Assembly: GCA_002348705.1 (NCBI GenBank) | Contig: DEAU01000036.1 | Span: forward strand, 1-38,206 | Origin: Candidatus Neomicrothrix sp. UBA2974 | GTDB taxonomy: Bacteria; Actinomycetota; Acidimicrobiia; Acidimicrobiales; MedAcidi-G1 | Reading direction: 5' to 3' | DNA: 38,206 bases | Part shown: positions 1-8,353 of the stretch, in pieces | Position numbering within the stretch: position 1 is the first letter of the stretch | Layout of the letters: each line of letters opens with the position of its first letter | Program-made: the position numbers and the translations under genes | The notes under the pieces: model-generated | Told to the model about the DNA's origin: nothing | Databases searched by the model: none | What the model saw: only the letters and a program-made list of their open reading frames with translations

Positions 1-2
1 GG

Positions 3-71
3 CCGCAAGGCCCCGGCCTCCCCCTTTTAGGGCACGCGCTGTATGAGGTGCTGAATCAGCCCAACCGATAG
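3..71 (+). other. Possible 3' end of a gene cut by the window edge
   Basis: Bases 3-71 read open to a TAG and would give a tail ending in ALYEVLNQPNR. Another frame stops at 28-30 with a tail ending ASPF. In this type of amino acid transporter operon the preceding gene is usually a second permease or the binding protein, but neither tail lets me identify one. Bases 72-119 hold a ribosome binding site (AAGGTGAGG, 103-111) for the next gene and nothing else I recognise. Confidence 0.25.
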
Positions 72-119
72 TGTCAACAACCTTGCAACGAAACGGGATT
101 TCAAGGTGAGGATCACCCG

Positions 120-947
120 GTGAGCGAGTTCCGATCGACTAAGGACGGACGCATCACCGATGAGCGTCCTTGGTGGGACACTTTCCCATGGTGGTCGCTG
201 ATCATCATTGCTGTGCTGGCCTGGATGGGCTGGCAGATCATCGTCAATGAGGACTACGCATTGGCCTGGGAACGCATCATTCCTGGACTCGGCCTGACCC
301 TTCGTTCGACCGTATATGCCTTTGGTATCGCGTTAGCTATTGCCTTGGTTTCTGGCACTGGTCAGATGTCGCGGAACGTCGTAATCCGGAATATTTCTCG
401 GACTTACGTGGAGTTCGTGCGGGGCATTCCAATGCTCCCGCTGATATTCACCGTGGCTCTAATTCTGGTACCCGAGGCCACCGACCTAATCAACTCTCGG
501 CTGGTCGAATGGTTCGACTGGGAGTTCAAACTCTCATTCGAGATGCGAGCAACGGTCACCTTGGCCATCATTTACGGCGCTTACATGGCTGAGATCTTCC
601 GCGGCGGCATTCAGTCGATCCCTCCTGGGCAGACCGAGGCGGGACGCTCCCTTGGGCTGAACCGCCGCCAAACCATGCGGTCGGTGGTCCTGCCGCAAGC
701 CATGCGAGCAATTATCCCGCCAATGGGCAACGACTTCATTGCGATTCTGAAGGACACTTCGCTTCTTTCGGTTCTGGGTGCCCTGGAAATAACCCAGAGA
801 GCCCGCCAGTTTTCAGCGAGCACGTTCAAGTTCCGCGAGGGCTACTTCGTCTCGGCTTTCATCTACCTTTGCCTGACTCTCGGCCTGTCGGTGCTCCTCG
901 GCGTACTGGAACGACGGATGACTCGGGACCGGAAAGGCGAACGGTGA
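120..947 (+). CDS. Polar amino acid ABC transporter permease (HisM/GlnP family)
   Basis: This is an inner-membrane subunit of an importer for polar or charged amino acids. The 275-residue protein has a hydrophobic segment at about 25-43, several more through 55-265, and the cytoplasmic EAA-type loop starting at G170 (GQTEAGRSLG, then VVLPQA), which contacts the ATPase. The GTG start at 120 follows an AAGGTGAGG ribosome binding site. Its stop overlaps the ATPase start by one base (TGATG), so the two are translationally coupled. The N-terminal Trp-rich stretch resembles the second permease of AapQM-type systems. Substrate (glutamate, glutamine, arginine or other) cannot be read from sequence. 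The binding protein and any partner permease would lie upstream of the window. Confidence 0.9.
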   Translation: MSEFRSTKDGRITDERPWWDTFPWWSLIIIAVLAWMGWQIIVNEDYALAWERIIPGLGLTLRSTVYAFGIALAIALVSGTGQMSRNVVIRNISRTYVEFVRGIPMLPLIFTVALILVPEATDLINSRLVEWFDWEFKLSFEMRATVTLAIIYGAYMAEIFRGGIQSIPPGQTEAGRSLGLNRRQTMRSVVLPQAMRAIIPPMGNDFIAILKDTSLLSVLGALEITQRARQFSASTFKFREGYFVSAFIYLCLTLGLSVLLGVLERRMTRDRKGER

Positions 948-1690
948 TGGCCGGAAATCCGATGATCCGCATGATGCGCGTATCCAAGACCTTTGACCGG
1001 ACTATCCATGCCGTAAAGGACTTAGACCTAGAAGTGGCCGAGGGTGAGGTGGTGGTCATCGTCGGACCGAGCGGTTCTGGCAAGTCCACTGTCTTGCGCT
1101 GCATCAACCTTTTGGAGATCCCCACGTCGGGAACCGTGGAGGTCGACGGCTTTACCCTTACCGATGCAGCAACTGACCTCGACCACGTACGGGCCGAGGT
1201 CGGCATGGTATTTCAGCAATTCAACCTCTTCCCTCATCTGACAGTGATGGAAAACATCACCTTGGCCCAGCGCAAGGTACGCAACCGGTCCAAAGAAGAG
1301 GCCACTTCGGTGGCCATGAGTCAACTTGACCGTGTAGGTATCCCCGACAAGGCCGATGCGTTTCCCCGACAACTATCGGGGGGCCAGCAACAGAGAGTGG
1401 CGATCGCCAGGTCGCTGGCCATGGAACCCAAAGTGATGCTCTTTGATGAACCCACCTCAGCACTGGACCCCGAGATGGTCAAAGAGGTCCTGGACGTCAT
1501 GCTGGAATTAGCCGCTGAGGGCATGACCATGGTCGTAGTCACCCACGAAATGGGCTTCGCCAGAGCGGCCGCTGACCGACTCATCTTCATTGACGAAGGG
1601 CAGATCGTTGAGATCGGCGCACCCGACGATGTGTTTAACGACCCTCGGTCCGATCGGACACGGGCCTTCTTCGCCAAGATCCTCCACTGA
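947..1690 (+). CDS. Polar amino acid ABC transporter ATP-binding protein (GlnQ/HisP family)
   Basis: This is the ATPase that powers the permease encoded immediately upstream. The 247-residue protein has a complete nucleotide-binding domain: Walker A GPSGSGKST at 40-48, Q-loop near 90, signature LSGGQQQR at 143-150, Walker B VMLFDE at 163-168 followed by the D-loop, and a switch His in VVVTHEMG. The full set of motifs and the length match GlnQ. I chose the ATG at 947, which overlaps the permease TGA, over a longer in-frame start inside the permease gene. The next gene starts only 7 bases after the stop although it belongs to an unrelated transporter. Confidence 0.92.
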   Translation: MAGNPMIRMMRVSKTFDRTIHAVKDLDLEVAEGEVVVIVGPSGSGKSTVLRCINLLEIPTSGTVEVDGFTLTDAATDLDHVRAEVGMVFQQFNLFPHLTVMENITLAQRKVRNRSKEEATSVAMSQLDRVGIPDKADAFPRQLSGGQQQRVAIARSLAMEPKVMLFDEPTSALDPEMVKEVLDVMLELAAEGMTMVVVTHEMGFARAAADRLIFIDEGQIVEIGAPDDVFNDPRSDRTRAFFAKILH

Positions 1691-1697
1691 CATTGTC

Positions 1698-3257
1698 GTG
1701 AAGCCAATAACTGCAACGGAAGCTGCGACGGCGGCAGCGGTGGAACTATTCGAAATCACCAAACGTTTCCCCGGTGTGGTGGCCAACGACCGCGTAAACC
1801 TGAGGGTCGCTGAAGGAGAAATTCACGCTGTTGTCGGCGAAAACGGTGCTGGTAAGTCGACACTCATGAAGATCCTGTACGGCATGCAGACCGCAGATGA
1901 GGGTCGCATGCTGGTTGGCGGAACTGAGGTGCGGTTTTCATCGCCGTCGGAGGCCATAGACGCAGGAATCGGCATGGTCCACCAACATTTCATGTTGGCC
2001 GACCACCTAACCGTTCTGGAAAACGTCGTTTTGGGCGCCGAACCGACCCGTCGAGGAATGATTGACCACCGCTCGGCTCACCGCCACCTCGAAGAACTAG
2101 GCAAATCCTATGGACTCGATCTGGAGCCAACTGACCTCGTGGAGTCCCTTGAGGTCGGCGAACGACAGCGGGTTGAAATCATCAAGGTCTTGTACCGGGG
2201 CGCAAAGGTCCTCATTCTCGACGAGCCAACCTCGGTATTAGTCCCGCAGGAAGTGGAGAATCTTTTCCACAACTTGCGAGAACTCAAGGCCAAAGGCCAC
2301 ACCATCATCTTTATCGATCACAAACTCGAAGAGGTCCTGGCCATAGCTGACACCATCACCGTGCTACGTCAGGGACGCACCGTCACCACAGTCTCCTCAT
2401 CTGAGGTCACGGCAGCCGAACTAGCCGAACTCATGGTTGGTTCCGAACTACCAAAGCCATCAACTGAGCCACGAGAATCCAACCAACAAAAAACCCTCTC
2501 GCTACGGTCGGTGACTGTCTCAGGCGACGACGGCCGCCCTGCGGTCAGCTCCGTTGACCTCGACATACACCGAGGGGAAATCCTCGGAGTAGCTGGCGTG
2601 GAGGGTAATGGCCAGAGCGAACTCGTCGAGGCCATTCTCGGACTCCGACCTCTCGCTGAGGGAGATCTGCTCCTAGACGGTGAGTCCATCAGCCACTGGC
2701 CGGTGCGTCGTCGTCGCGAAGCTGGTCTCGGTTACGTGCCAGAGGACCGACAGCGAAGAGGGCTTCTACTTGATGCCCCTGTTTGGGAAAACGTCATGCT
2801 TGGCCACCAGACTCGGCGACCCTATGCGCGAGGCCCGTGGCTGGACCGCTCCAAGGCAAGGGACGCCGCTAGCCAAATAATCACGGATTTCGACGTAAGG
2901 ACGCCGGGAGTAGACACAACAGTTCGCGCCCTATCGGGCGGGAATCAACAAAAGTTGGTCATCGGACGAGAGATGTCTGCTCGGCCGCAGATGCTCATCG
3001 CCGCCCACCCCACGCGTGGTATCGACGTGGGCGCCCAGGCGGCGGTTTGGGACAACTTAAGAAAAGCACGGCGTGAAGGCATGGCTGTGCTTTTGTTGTC
3101 AGCCGACCTAGAAGAATTGATCGGCTTGGCCGACCGTCTAGTGGTGATGCTTCGCGGACGACTTGCTGCCGAATTGGACCCCTCTACCACGACGCCCCGC
3201 CTCCTAGGAAGCCACATGACTGGAGCTTCCGTGGATGGAGAGAGCGACATCAAATGA
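1698..3257 (+). CDS. Nucleoside ABC transporter ATPase, double NBD (NupO/BMP family)
   Basis: This is the tandem-ATPase subunit of a BMP-family importer, the class that takes up nucleosides (NupNOPQ, RnsABCD). The product is 519 residues with two nucleotide-binding domains. NBD1 has Walker A GENGAGKST at 47-55, a degenerate signature (VGERQR) and Walker B LILDEPTS. NBD2 has a degenerate Walker A (GVEGNGQSE), a good signature (LSGGNQQK), and AHPTRGID where Walker B acidic residues would sit. This asymmetry is normal for the RbsA/NupO family. A longer frame reaches back to 1590 inside the preceding ATPase, but homology begins around VELFEITKRF, so I chose the GTG at 1698. No clear ribosome binding site is visible. 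The stop overlaps the permease start (ATGA). Confidence 0.88.
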   Translation: MKPITATEAATAAAVELFEITKRFPGVVANDRVNLRVAEGEIHAVVGENGAGKSTLMKILYGMQTADEGRMLVGGTEVRFSSPSEAIDAGIGMVHQHFMLADHLTVLENVVLGAEPTRRGMIDHRSAHRHLEELGKSYGLDLEPTDLVESLEVGERQRVEIIKVLYRGAKVLILDEPTSVLVPQEVENLFHNLRELKAKGHTIIFIDHKLEEVLAIADTITVLRQGRTVTTVSSSEVTAAELAELMVGSELPKPSTEPRESNQQKTLSLRSVTVSGDDGRPAVSSVDLDIHRGEILGVAGVEGNGQSELVEAILGLRPLAEGDLLLDGESISHWPVRRRREAGLGYVPEDRQRRGLLLDAPVWENVMLGHQTRRPYARGPWLDRSKARDAASQIITDFDVRTPGVDTTVRALSGGNQQKLVIGREMSARPQMLIAAHPTRGIDVGAQAAVWDNLRKARREGMAVLLLSADLEELIGLADRLVVMLRGRLAAELDPSTTTPRLLGSHMTGASVDGESDIK

Positions 3258-4381
3258 GCATTCGACGTGTCGCTCTCGCTCTGGCTGCACCTGTGTGTGC
3301 TTTCGCCTTCTCTATAGGACTGTCTTCACTGGTACTCATGGCCTTTGGCACCAACCCTATGGACGCGTGGACAGAAATGCTTTCATACGGCACCCGGCTA
3401 GAGACCTTCGTGGAAACCGGTAACCGCGCCACACCCCTTTACCTAGCTGGAATAGCAGTAGCCATCGGCTTTCGGATGAACCTCTTCAATATCGGCGTAG
3501 AGGGCCAATACGTACTAGCTGCACTCTTGGCTGCCTCGGCTGGTGCCGCAGTCGATTTACCGCCAATCCTTCACGTCATCCTGATCATGGTCGTAGCCAT
3601 GACGGTCGGCTCAGCCTTTGCCGGAATAGCCGGATACTTGAAAGTCAGTAGGGGCGTCCATGAAGTGATCTCCACCATCATGCTGAATGCCGTCGCCCTT
3701 GCCGCCGTGGGTTTCCTGCTCCGCTCCTGGCTCCTCGACAAGAACGACACCACTCTCAACATGATGACGCCGGAAATTCCGCCATCGGGTCAATTTCCGC
3801 ACCTGAACTCGCTTGTCGAGACGTTCACGCGGGAAATCACTCGCGGCCGTCAACTCTGGGGATTCATGCTGGTAGCCCTAGCCGTGGGGGTCCTCTTCTA
3901 CGCCTTCCTCAACCGAACACGAGCCGGATTTGACCTTCGCGCCACTGGCTTAAATCCCTTCGCCGCCGAGGCATCAGGTGTGGACCCTGCGGCCACAGTG
4001 GTTCGGACCATGTTGTTGTCGGGAGCCGTGGCGGGGCTCATCGGACTCCCGGAGGTCCTGGGCCAGGCCCACAGATACGATCTGGGATTCACCCGAGGCC
4101 TCGGCTTTACTGGAATCGCAGTTGCCCTAGTGGGCCGAAACCACCCGGGCGGAATCGCGGTAGCCGCATTGCTATTCGGTTGGCTCGACAGCTCCGCGCC
4201 CATATTGGACGTAGTGGGAGACGCCCCCCGCGAGATCGTTTCGATACTTCAAGGCGTCGTGGTACTGGCAGCAGTCGTGGCATACGAGGTAGTCAACCGA
4301 ATTCGTCGGGTTGCCGAAGCTCGAGACGCCGCCACCGCCATGCAGCATCCGACCGAGACCACTGACCGGAGCGTCTCTTGA
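3254..4381 (+). CDS. Nucleoside ABC transporter permease (NupP-like)
   Basis: First of two membrane subunits of the BMP-type nucleoside importer. The 375-residue protein is strongly hydrophobic with about 8-10 membrane segments. It has the family hallmark FRMNLFNIGVEGQY near residues 75-90 and a GVHEVISTIMLN motif near 133-146. The ATG overlaps the ATPase stop by four bases and the stop overlaps the next start, so ATPase and both permeases are a coupled unit. The C-terminal 20 residues are hydrophilic and cytoplasmic. Family assignment is firm. The nucleoside substrate is inferred from the family and from the adenosine deaminase gene downstream. Confidence 0.88.
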   Translation: MSIRRVALALAAPVCAFAFSIGLSSLVLMAFGTNPMDAWTEMLSYGTRLETFVETGNRATPLYLAGIAVAIGFRMNLFNIGVEGQYVLAALLAASAGAAVDLPPILHVILIMVVAMTVGSAFAGIAGYLKVSRGVHEVISTIMLNAVALAAVGFLLRSWLLDKNDTTLNMMTPEIPPSGQFPHLNSLVETFTREITRGRQLWGFMLVALAVGVLFYAFLNRTRAGFDLRATGLNPFAAEASGVDPAATVVRTMLLSGAVAGLIGLPEVLGQAHRYDLGFTRGLGFTGIAVALVGRNHPGGIAVAALLFGWLDSSAPILDVVGDAPREIVSILQGVVVLAAVVAYEVVNRIRRVAEARDAATAMQHPTETTDRSVS

Positions 4382-5631
4382 TGCAACTGCTTCGATCGTC
4401 GATCGTGCTGCGCTGGATGCTCGCCGCTCTAGGCGTGGTAATCACCCTGTCTATCTGTCAGGAACTTGCCAGACCAACGACCACTGACCTCATTTCCACG
4501 GGCACAGCTGAAGCAACTCTCCGCCGCGCGGTGCCCATTTTGCTGGCCGGCCTGGGTGGCATCTGGGCTGAAAGAGCTGGCGTTGTCAACATCGGCCTAG
4601 AAGGAATGATGGTTCTTGGCACATGGTTCGGCGCCTGGGGAGCACTCGAATTTGGCCCTTGGTGGGGACTCGTGATTGGTGTGACTGGTGGCGCCTTAGG
4701 TGGCTTACTCCACGCCGTGGCCACCGTGGGCTTCGGTGTCGACCACATCGTGTCAGGAGTGGCCGTCAATATCCTCGCTCCCGCGATGGCGCGATTCCTT
4801 TCAGGGGAGGTTTTCGCTGAACGGTCAGGTGGCGGCATAACACAATCCCCCCGGGTCGACTCGGTCGGCAATCTCGACCTGCCTTTCTTGTCGGGCGGCG
4901 ATCTTCTTGGATGGGGAACCCCAGACTTGCTTAGCTGGTTCGTAGACAAGAATTGGCTGCTCATATCTGACATAGCTGCCGTCCTATCTGGCATCACCAA
5001 CAGCCTGTCTTGGGCCTCCTTGATAGCTCTGACTCTCATTCCCCTTTCGGTCTTCATTTTGTGGCGAACACCCTTTGGCCTGCGCATCCGAGCCTCCGGG
5101 GAGCACCCAGTAGCTGCAGACAGCCTTGGCGTATCCGTCTACCAAATGAAATTCATTGCGGTCGTGGTAAGCGGCGCTCTGGCAGGATTCGGCGGAGCAT
5201 TCATCGCCATAGAGCAGACCGGCGTCTACCGCGAGGGCCAAGTTCAGGGAAGAGGGTTCATCGGTTTGGCCACCGTGATCTTCGGCAACTGGCAACCCGT
5301 CGGCGCCTTGCTCGGCTCACTGCTATTCGGGTTCGCCGATGCACTGCAACTCAGAGACCGGACAGCAGTGCATGCCCTGCTACTGCTGGTCGGTGCCGCC
5401 CTAGTCGCTCTGGCTCTTCGGGCCCTCATGCGAGGCAAACACAGCTCAGCAGCGATACTGGTCTGCGCCTCAGCAGCCGTCCTCTGGTGGTACGCCGCGA
5501 CTGAGGAAGTTGCCGGAGAACTGCCACCAATCACCCCGCATCTGGTCACACTTTTGGTTCTGGTGTTTGCAACCAGCAGGCTCCGTATGCCCGCTGCCAA
5601 CGGCCTCCGCTACCGGCGTGGACAGGAATAG
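4381..5631 (+). CDS. Nucleoside ABC transporter permease (NupQ-like)
   Basis: Second membrane subunit of the nucleoside importer, 416 residues from the ATG at 4381 (a TTG one codon earlier is possible). It has the NupQ-type motif ERAGVVNIGLEGMM near residues 60-75 and a GVAVNILAPAMARF segment. It is longer than a minimal NupQ because of two or three extra C-terminal hydrophobic segments (residues about 325-400). The start overlaps the preceding stop by one base, and its TAG shares its last base with the GTG start of the dioxygenase gene. No BMP-family substrate-binding lipoprotein gene, normally part of the operon, is present in the window. Confidence 0.87.
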   Translation: MQLLRSSIVLRWMLAALGVVITLSICQELARPTTTDLISTGTAEATLRRAVPILLAGLGGIWAERAGVVNIGLEGMMVLGTWFGAWGALEFGPWWGLVIGVTGGALGGLLHAVATVGFGVDHIVSGVAVNILAPAMARFLSGEVFAERSGGGITQSPRVDSVGNLDLPFLSGGDLLGWGTPDLLSWFVDKNWLLISDIAAVLSGITNSLSWASLIALTLIPLSVFILWRTPFGLRIRASGEHPVAADSLGVSVYQMKFIAVVVSGALAGFGGAFIAIEQTGVYREGQVQGRGFIGLATVIFGNWQPVGALLGSLLFGFADALQLRDRTAVHALLLLVGAALVALALRALMRGKHSSAAILVCASAAVLWWYAATEEVAGELPPITPHLVTLLVLVFATSRLRMPAANGLRYRRGQE

Positions 5632-6485
5632 TGCCCTATCCACTAGACCCCCAACAGCGGACCACTTGGAGCCGCGACGGTTTCGTCGTCCTCCCGCGCT
5701 TTGTCGAGGACGACCTGCTGAACGACCTTCGGAAACGGATCAACGAGATCGTGGCTACCTTTGCCAACGGGGACCTACCTGCCGGCGCAGCCACAGTTTT
5801 CTCGACCACGGAGCAGACTCACGCCCAAGATGACTGGTTCCTCACCTCGGCCGACGTAATCCGGCCATTCTTCGAAAAGGGCGCTTTCGATGTAGACGGG
5901 ACGCTAGTTGTCAACATGGATAGAGCACTAAACAAGTTGGGTCATGCCATGCATGACCTGGACCCGGTATTCAACCGTTTTTCTCGCACCCCCAGCCTCG
6001 CCGGACTAGCCGCCGAGTTGGGCTTCGTCGAACCACTACTGGTCCAATCGATGGTCATCTTCAAGCCGCCCCACATCGGCAGCGAAGTTGTCTGTCACTG
6101 TGACCACACATTTCTGTGGACCGAACCTCAGAGCGTGGTTGGTTTCTGGTTTGCCCTTGACGACGCCACGGTAGACAACGGCTGCATGTGGGCTATCCCT
6201 GGTGGCCACCGTGGAGGGGCCCGGACTCGATTTCGCCGCGAGGGATCCGGAACGATTACCGACGTTCTAGACCCCACCCCCTACGATTTAAGTGCTTTGG
6301 TCCCGATAGAAGCCTCAGCGGGAACGTGCATAGCGTTTCACGGCTGCCTTCCCCACTGGAGCGGCCCCAACTCCTCAGACCGACCTCGACTGGCCTACAC
6401 CCTGCATATCATCGACGGCGCTGCGCACTATCCGGAGGACAACTGGCTTCAACGAGGGCCGGATCTGCCGCTGCGAGGCTTCTGA
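5631..6485 (+). CDS. Phytanoyl-CoA dioxygenase (PhyH) family protein
   Basis: Predicted Fe(II)/2-oxoglutarate-dependent oxygenase of 284 residues, the usual length for the family. The metal triad is visible as H156-x-D158 (in VCHCDHTF) and H242 (in GCLPHWSG), followed by the conserved Asn and by RPRLAY, whose Arg is expected to bind 2-oxoglutarate. A GTG start overlaps the upstream permease stop, with a GACAGGA ribosome binding site just before it. PhyH proteins hydroxylate many small molecules, so phytanoyl-CoA should not be assumed. Being coupled to a nucleoside importer and followed by adenosine deaminase, it may act on an imported modified nucleoside or related compound (inference). Confidence 0.85.
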   Translation: MPYPLDPQQRTTWSRDGFVVLPRFVEDDLLNDLRKRINEIVATFANGDLPAGAATVFSTTEQTHAQDDWFLTSADVIRPFFEKGAFDVDGTLVVNMDRALNKLGHAMHDLDPVFNRFSRTPSLAGLAAELGFVEPLLVQSMVIFKPPHIGSEVVCHCDHTFLWTEPQSVVGFWFALDDATVDNGCMWAIPGGHRGGARTRFRREGSGTITDVLDPTPYDLSALVPIEASAGTCIAFHGCLPHWSGPNSSDRPRLAYTLHIIDGAAHYPEDNWLQRGPDLPLRGF

Positions 6486-6518
6486 GGAGTGCGTCCCGAC
6501 AGTTAGTTAGCCTGACCT

Positions 6519-7604
6519 ATGACTAAGAACGACACCGGCTCCTCTTTGGGATTGGAAACCATACGCCGGGTTCCGAAGGTCGTCCTCCACGATCATCTCG
6601 ACGGTGGCCTTCGTCCTACCACCGTTTTGGACTTAGCCAACACTACCGGGCACCGCCTCCCCGCCACCGACGCTGACGGTCTCGCCGCCTGGTTTCAGCG
6701 GGGTGCAAACAGGCGCGACTTGGGGCTCTACCTAGAAACATTCGAGCACACCGTGGGAGTCATGCAGACCCCGGAGGCCTGCTATCGGGTAGCCGCCGAG
6801 TGCGCGACGGATTTAGCAGCCGAAGGTTGCGTCTACGCCGAGGTGCGCTTCGCTCCGGGGCTTCACACCGAAATGGGTATGGCTCTCGAAGAAGTCTTGG
6901 AGTCCGTGCTAGCCGGTTTTGCCGACGGTTCGGCGGACACCGGACTGACTATCCGCGCGCTGGTCACAGCTATGCGGACCTCAACCGATTCGCGGGAAGT
7001 CGCCGAACTAGCCGTCCGTTATCGGGACCGTGGTGTAGTCGGCTTTGACATCGCCGGCCGAGAGTCCGGCTACCCGCCGACACTCCACCTTGAAGCCTTT
7101 CAATACCTCCAGCGGGAGAACTTCCACTTCACCATCCATGCTGGAGAGGCGTTCGGACCAGCCTCAATCTGGGAGGCAGTCCAGTTCTGCGGCGCCGAAC
7201 GCCTCGGCCACGGAGTTCGAATCGTCGACGACATCAATGTGGATGCCGACGGCACAGCCCGCCTCGGGCGCTTGGCCGCCTATGTTCGAGACCGACGCAT
7301 CCCACTAGAGCTATGCCCCACCTCGAATGTCCACACCGGTGCAGTAGCCGACTTGGCCTCACATCCAATCGGACTTCTCCGGTCGCTGGGCTTTCGGGTG
7401 ACGGTGAACACCGACAACCGTCTGATGAGCAATGTGTCAATGACGTCAGAGATGGCCAGCCTTCACGAGACATTCGGCTGGGGTCTCAGCGACCTGCAGT
7501 GGCTGACCGTCAATGCCCTGAAGAGCGCCTTTCTCCCGTTCGATGAGCGCTTGAACCTCATCGAGAACACCGTCAAGCCCGGGTACTCCGCCCTGATGGG
7601 CTAG
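6519..7604 (+). CDS. add: Adenosine deaminase
   Basis: Converts adenosine and deoxyadenosine to inosine and deoxyinosine plus ammonia in the cytoplasm. The 361-residue product shows the whole zinc amidohydrolase set: H24 and H26 (HDHLDGG), H207-A-G-E210 with the catalytic Glu, RLGHG, CPTSN, and the zinc ligand D299 in NTDN. The usual second Asp of the TDD motif is Asn300 here, a variant I know from actinobacterial adenosine deaminases. The gene lies 33 bases after the dioxygenase and follows the nucleoside importer, supporting a role in nucleoside use. No strong ribosome binding site precedes the ATG. Confidence 0.93.
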   Translation: MTKNDTGSSLGLETIRRVPKVVLHDHLDGGLRPTTVLDLANTTGHRLPATDADGLAAWFQRGANRRDLGLYLETFEHTVGVMQTPEACYRVAAECATDLAAEGCVYAEVRFAPGLHTEMGMALEEVLESVLAGFADGSADTGLTIRALVTAMRTSTDSREVAELAVRYRDRGVVGFDIAGRESGYPPTLHLEAFQYLQRENFHFTIHAGEAFGPASIWEAVQFCGAERLGHGVRIVDDINVDADGTARLGRLAAYVRDRRIPLELCPTSNVHTGAVADLASHPIGLLRSLGFRVTVNTDNRLMSNVSMTSEMASLHETFGWGLSDLQWLTVNALKSAFLPFDERLNLIENTVKPGYSALMG

Positions 7605-7660
7605 GTGACACATCGTTCGCTAGTCAGATTGGCTAACGGTCGTGATAGGCACTTCTGTCT

Positions 7661-8353
7661 ATGGTCACTATTTCAGAAGCCGCCTCGCGCACCACCGTTG
7701 CCAACGCGGGCGTCATCGTCTCCGACTGGGCCACTGCACCTGATCCCGAGGAGGCGGTCGTTGCGGCGAAGACGATCGGCTTCCCAGTGGCAGTCAAGTT
7801 ATGCGGAGACGCCATTGCCCACAAGACCGAGCGAGGCCTATTGCGATTGGGAATCGACTCGGCCGAGGAGGTTCGGGAAGCCGGCATCGAACTACTGGAA
7901 GCGGCCCGACCCGAGGACGGATCTGTCGAGTTGCTGATCACGGCCATGGCACGAGGCGACCGGGAACTGATCGCCGGACTAGTTCGCGATCCCCAATTTG
8001 GACCGTGCGTCATGCTTGGCGTCGGGGGGATCCTGGCCGAGGTCTTCGCCGATGTGGCTTTCCGTCTGGCCCCCCTTGGCCGCAAGGAGGCCCACGATCT
8101 GCTGAACGACCTGTCTGCTCAGGCGCTGCTAGGCCCGTTTCGTGGCCAACCGGCTGTGGACCGAGAAGCTTTGGTCGACACGATATGTGCCCTCTCAGAC
8201 CTAGCAGACGACCCGGATCTCGTCTCGATCGACCTCAACCCGCTGATTGTGGTCGAAGGTCAGCCGATAGCTGTCGACGTCCTCGTCGAAAGAAGACACC
8301 TTCCCTCTAGCGGAACGTTCGAGACTGCCGCGACATCCGGCGATCCAAACTGA
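7661..8353 (+). CDS. ADP-forming acyl-CoA synthetase, beta (ATP-grasp) subunit
   Basis: The 230-residue ATP-grasp protein corresponds to the beta subunit of NDP-forming acetyl-/acyl-CoA synthetases, which interconvert acyl-CoA + ADP + phosphate with acid + CoA + ATP. Visible signatures are VAVKLCGDAIAHKTERG near residues 44-62 and the C-terminal DLNPLIV segment that closes the ATP-grasp fold. The stop overlaps the alpha-subunit start (TGATG), so the subunits are made in equal amounts. In many bacteria the two parts are fused; here they are separate, in beta-alpha order. The substrate acid is unknown. The preceding 56 bases hold no recognised feature. Confidence 0.87.
   Translation: MVTISEAASRTTVANAGVIVSDWATAPDPEEAVVAAKTIGFPVAVKLCGDAIAHKTERGLLRLGIDSAEEVREAGIELLEAARPEDGSVELLITAMARGDRELIAGLVRDPQFGPCVMLGVGGILAEVFADVAFRLAPLGRKEAHDLLNDLSAQALLGPFRGQPAVDREALVDTICALSDLADDPDLVSIDLNPLIVVEGQPIAVDVLVERRHLPSSGTFETAATSGDPN

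Noticed and set aside
1590..1697. N-terminal extension of the nucleoside ATPase
   Set aside because: It lies inside the preceding ATPase gene and homology starts after 1698.
4458..5087. 209-codon antisense frame within the second permease gene
   Set aside because: Composition rich in Arg, Pro and Ser typical of antisense frames; the opposite strand encodes a clear permease.
7401..7420. Loss of adenosine deaminase function because TDD is TDN
   Set aside because: The zinc-binding Asp is the first one and is present; the Asn variant is known to me in actinobacterial enzymes.
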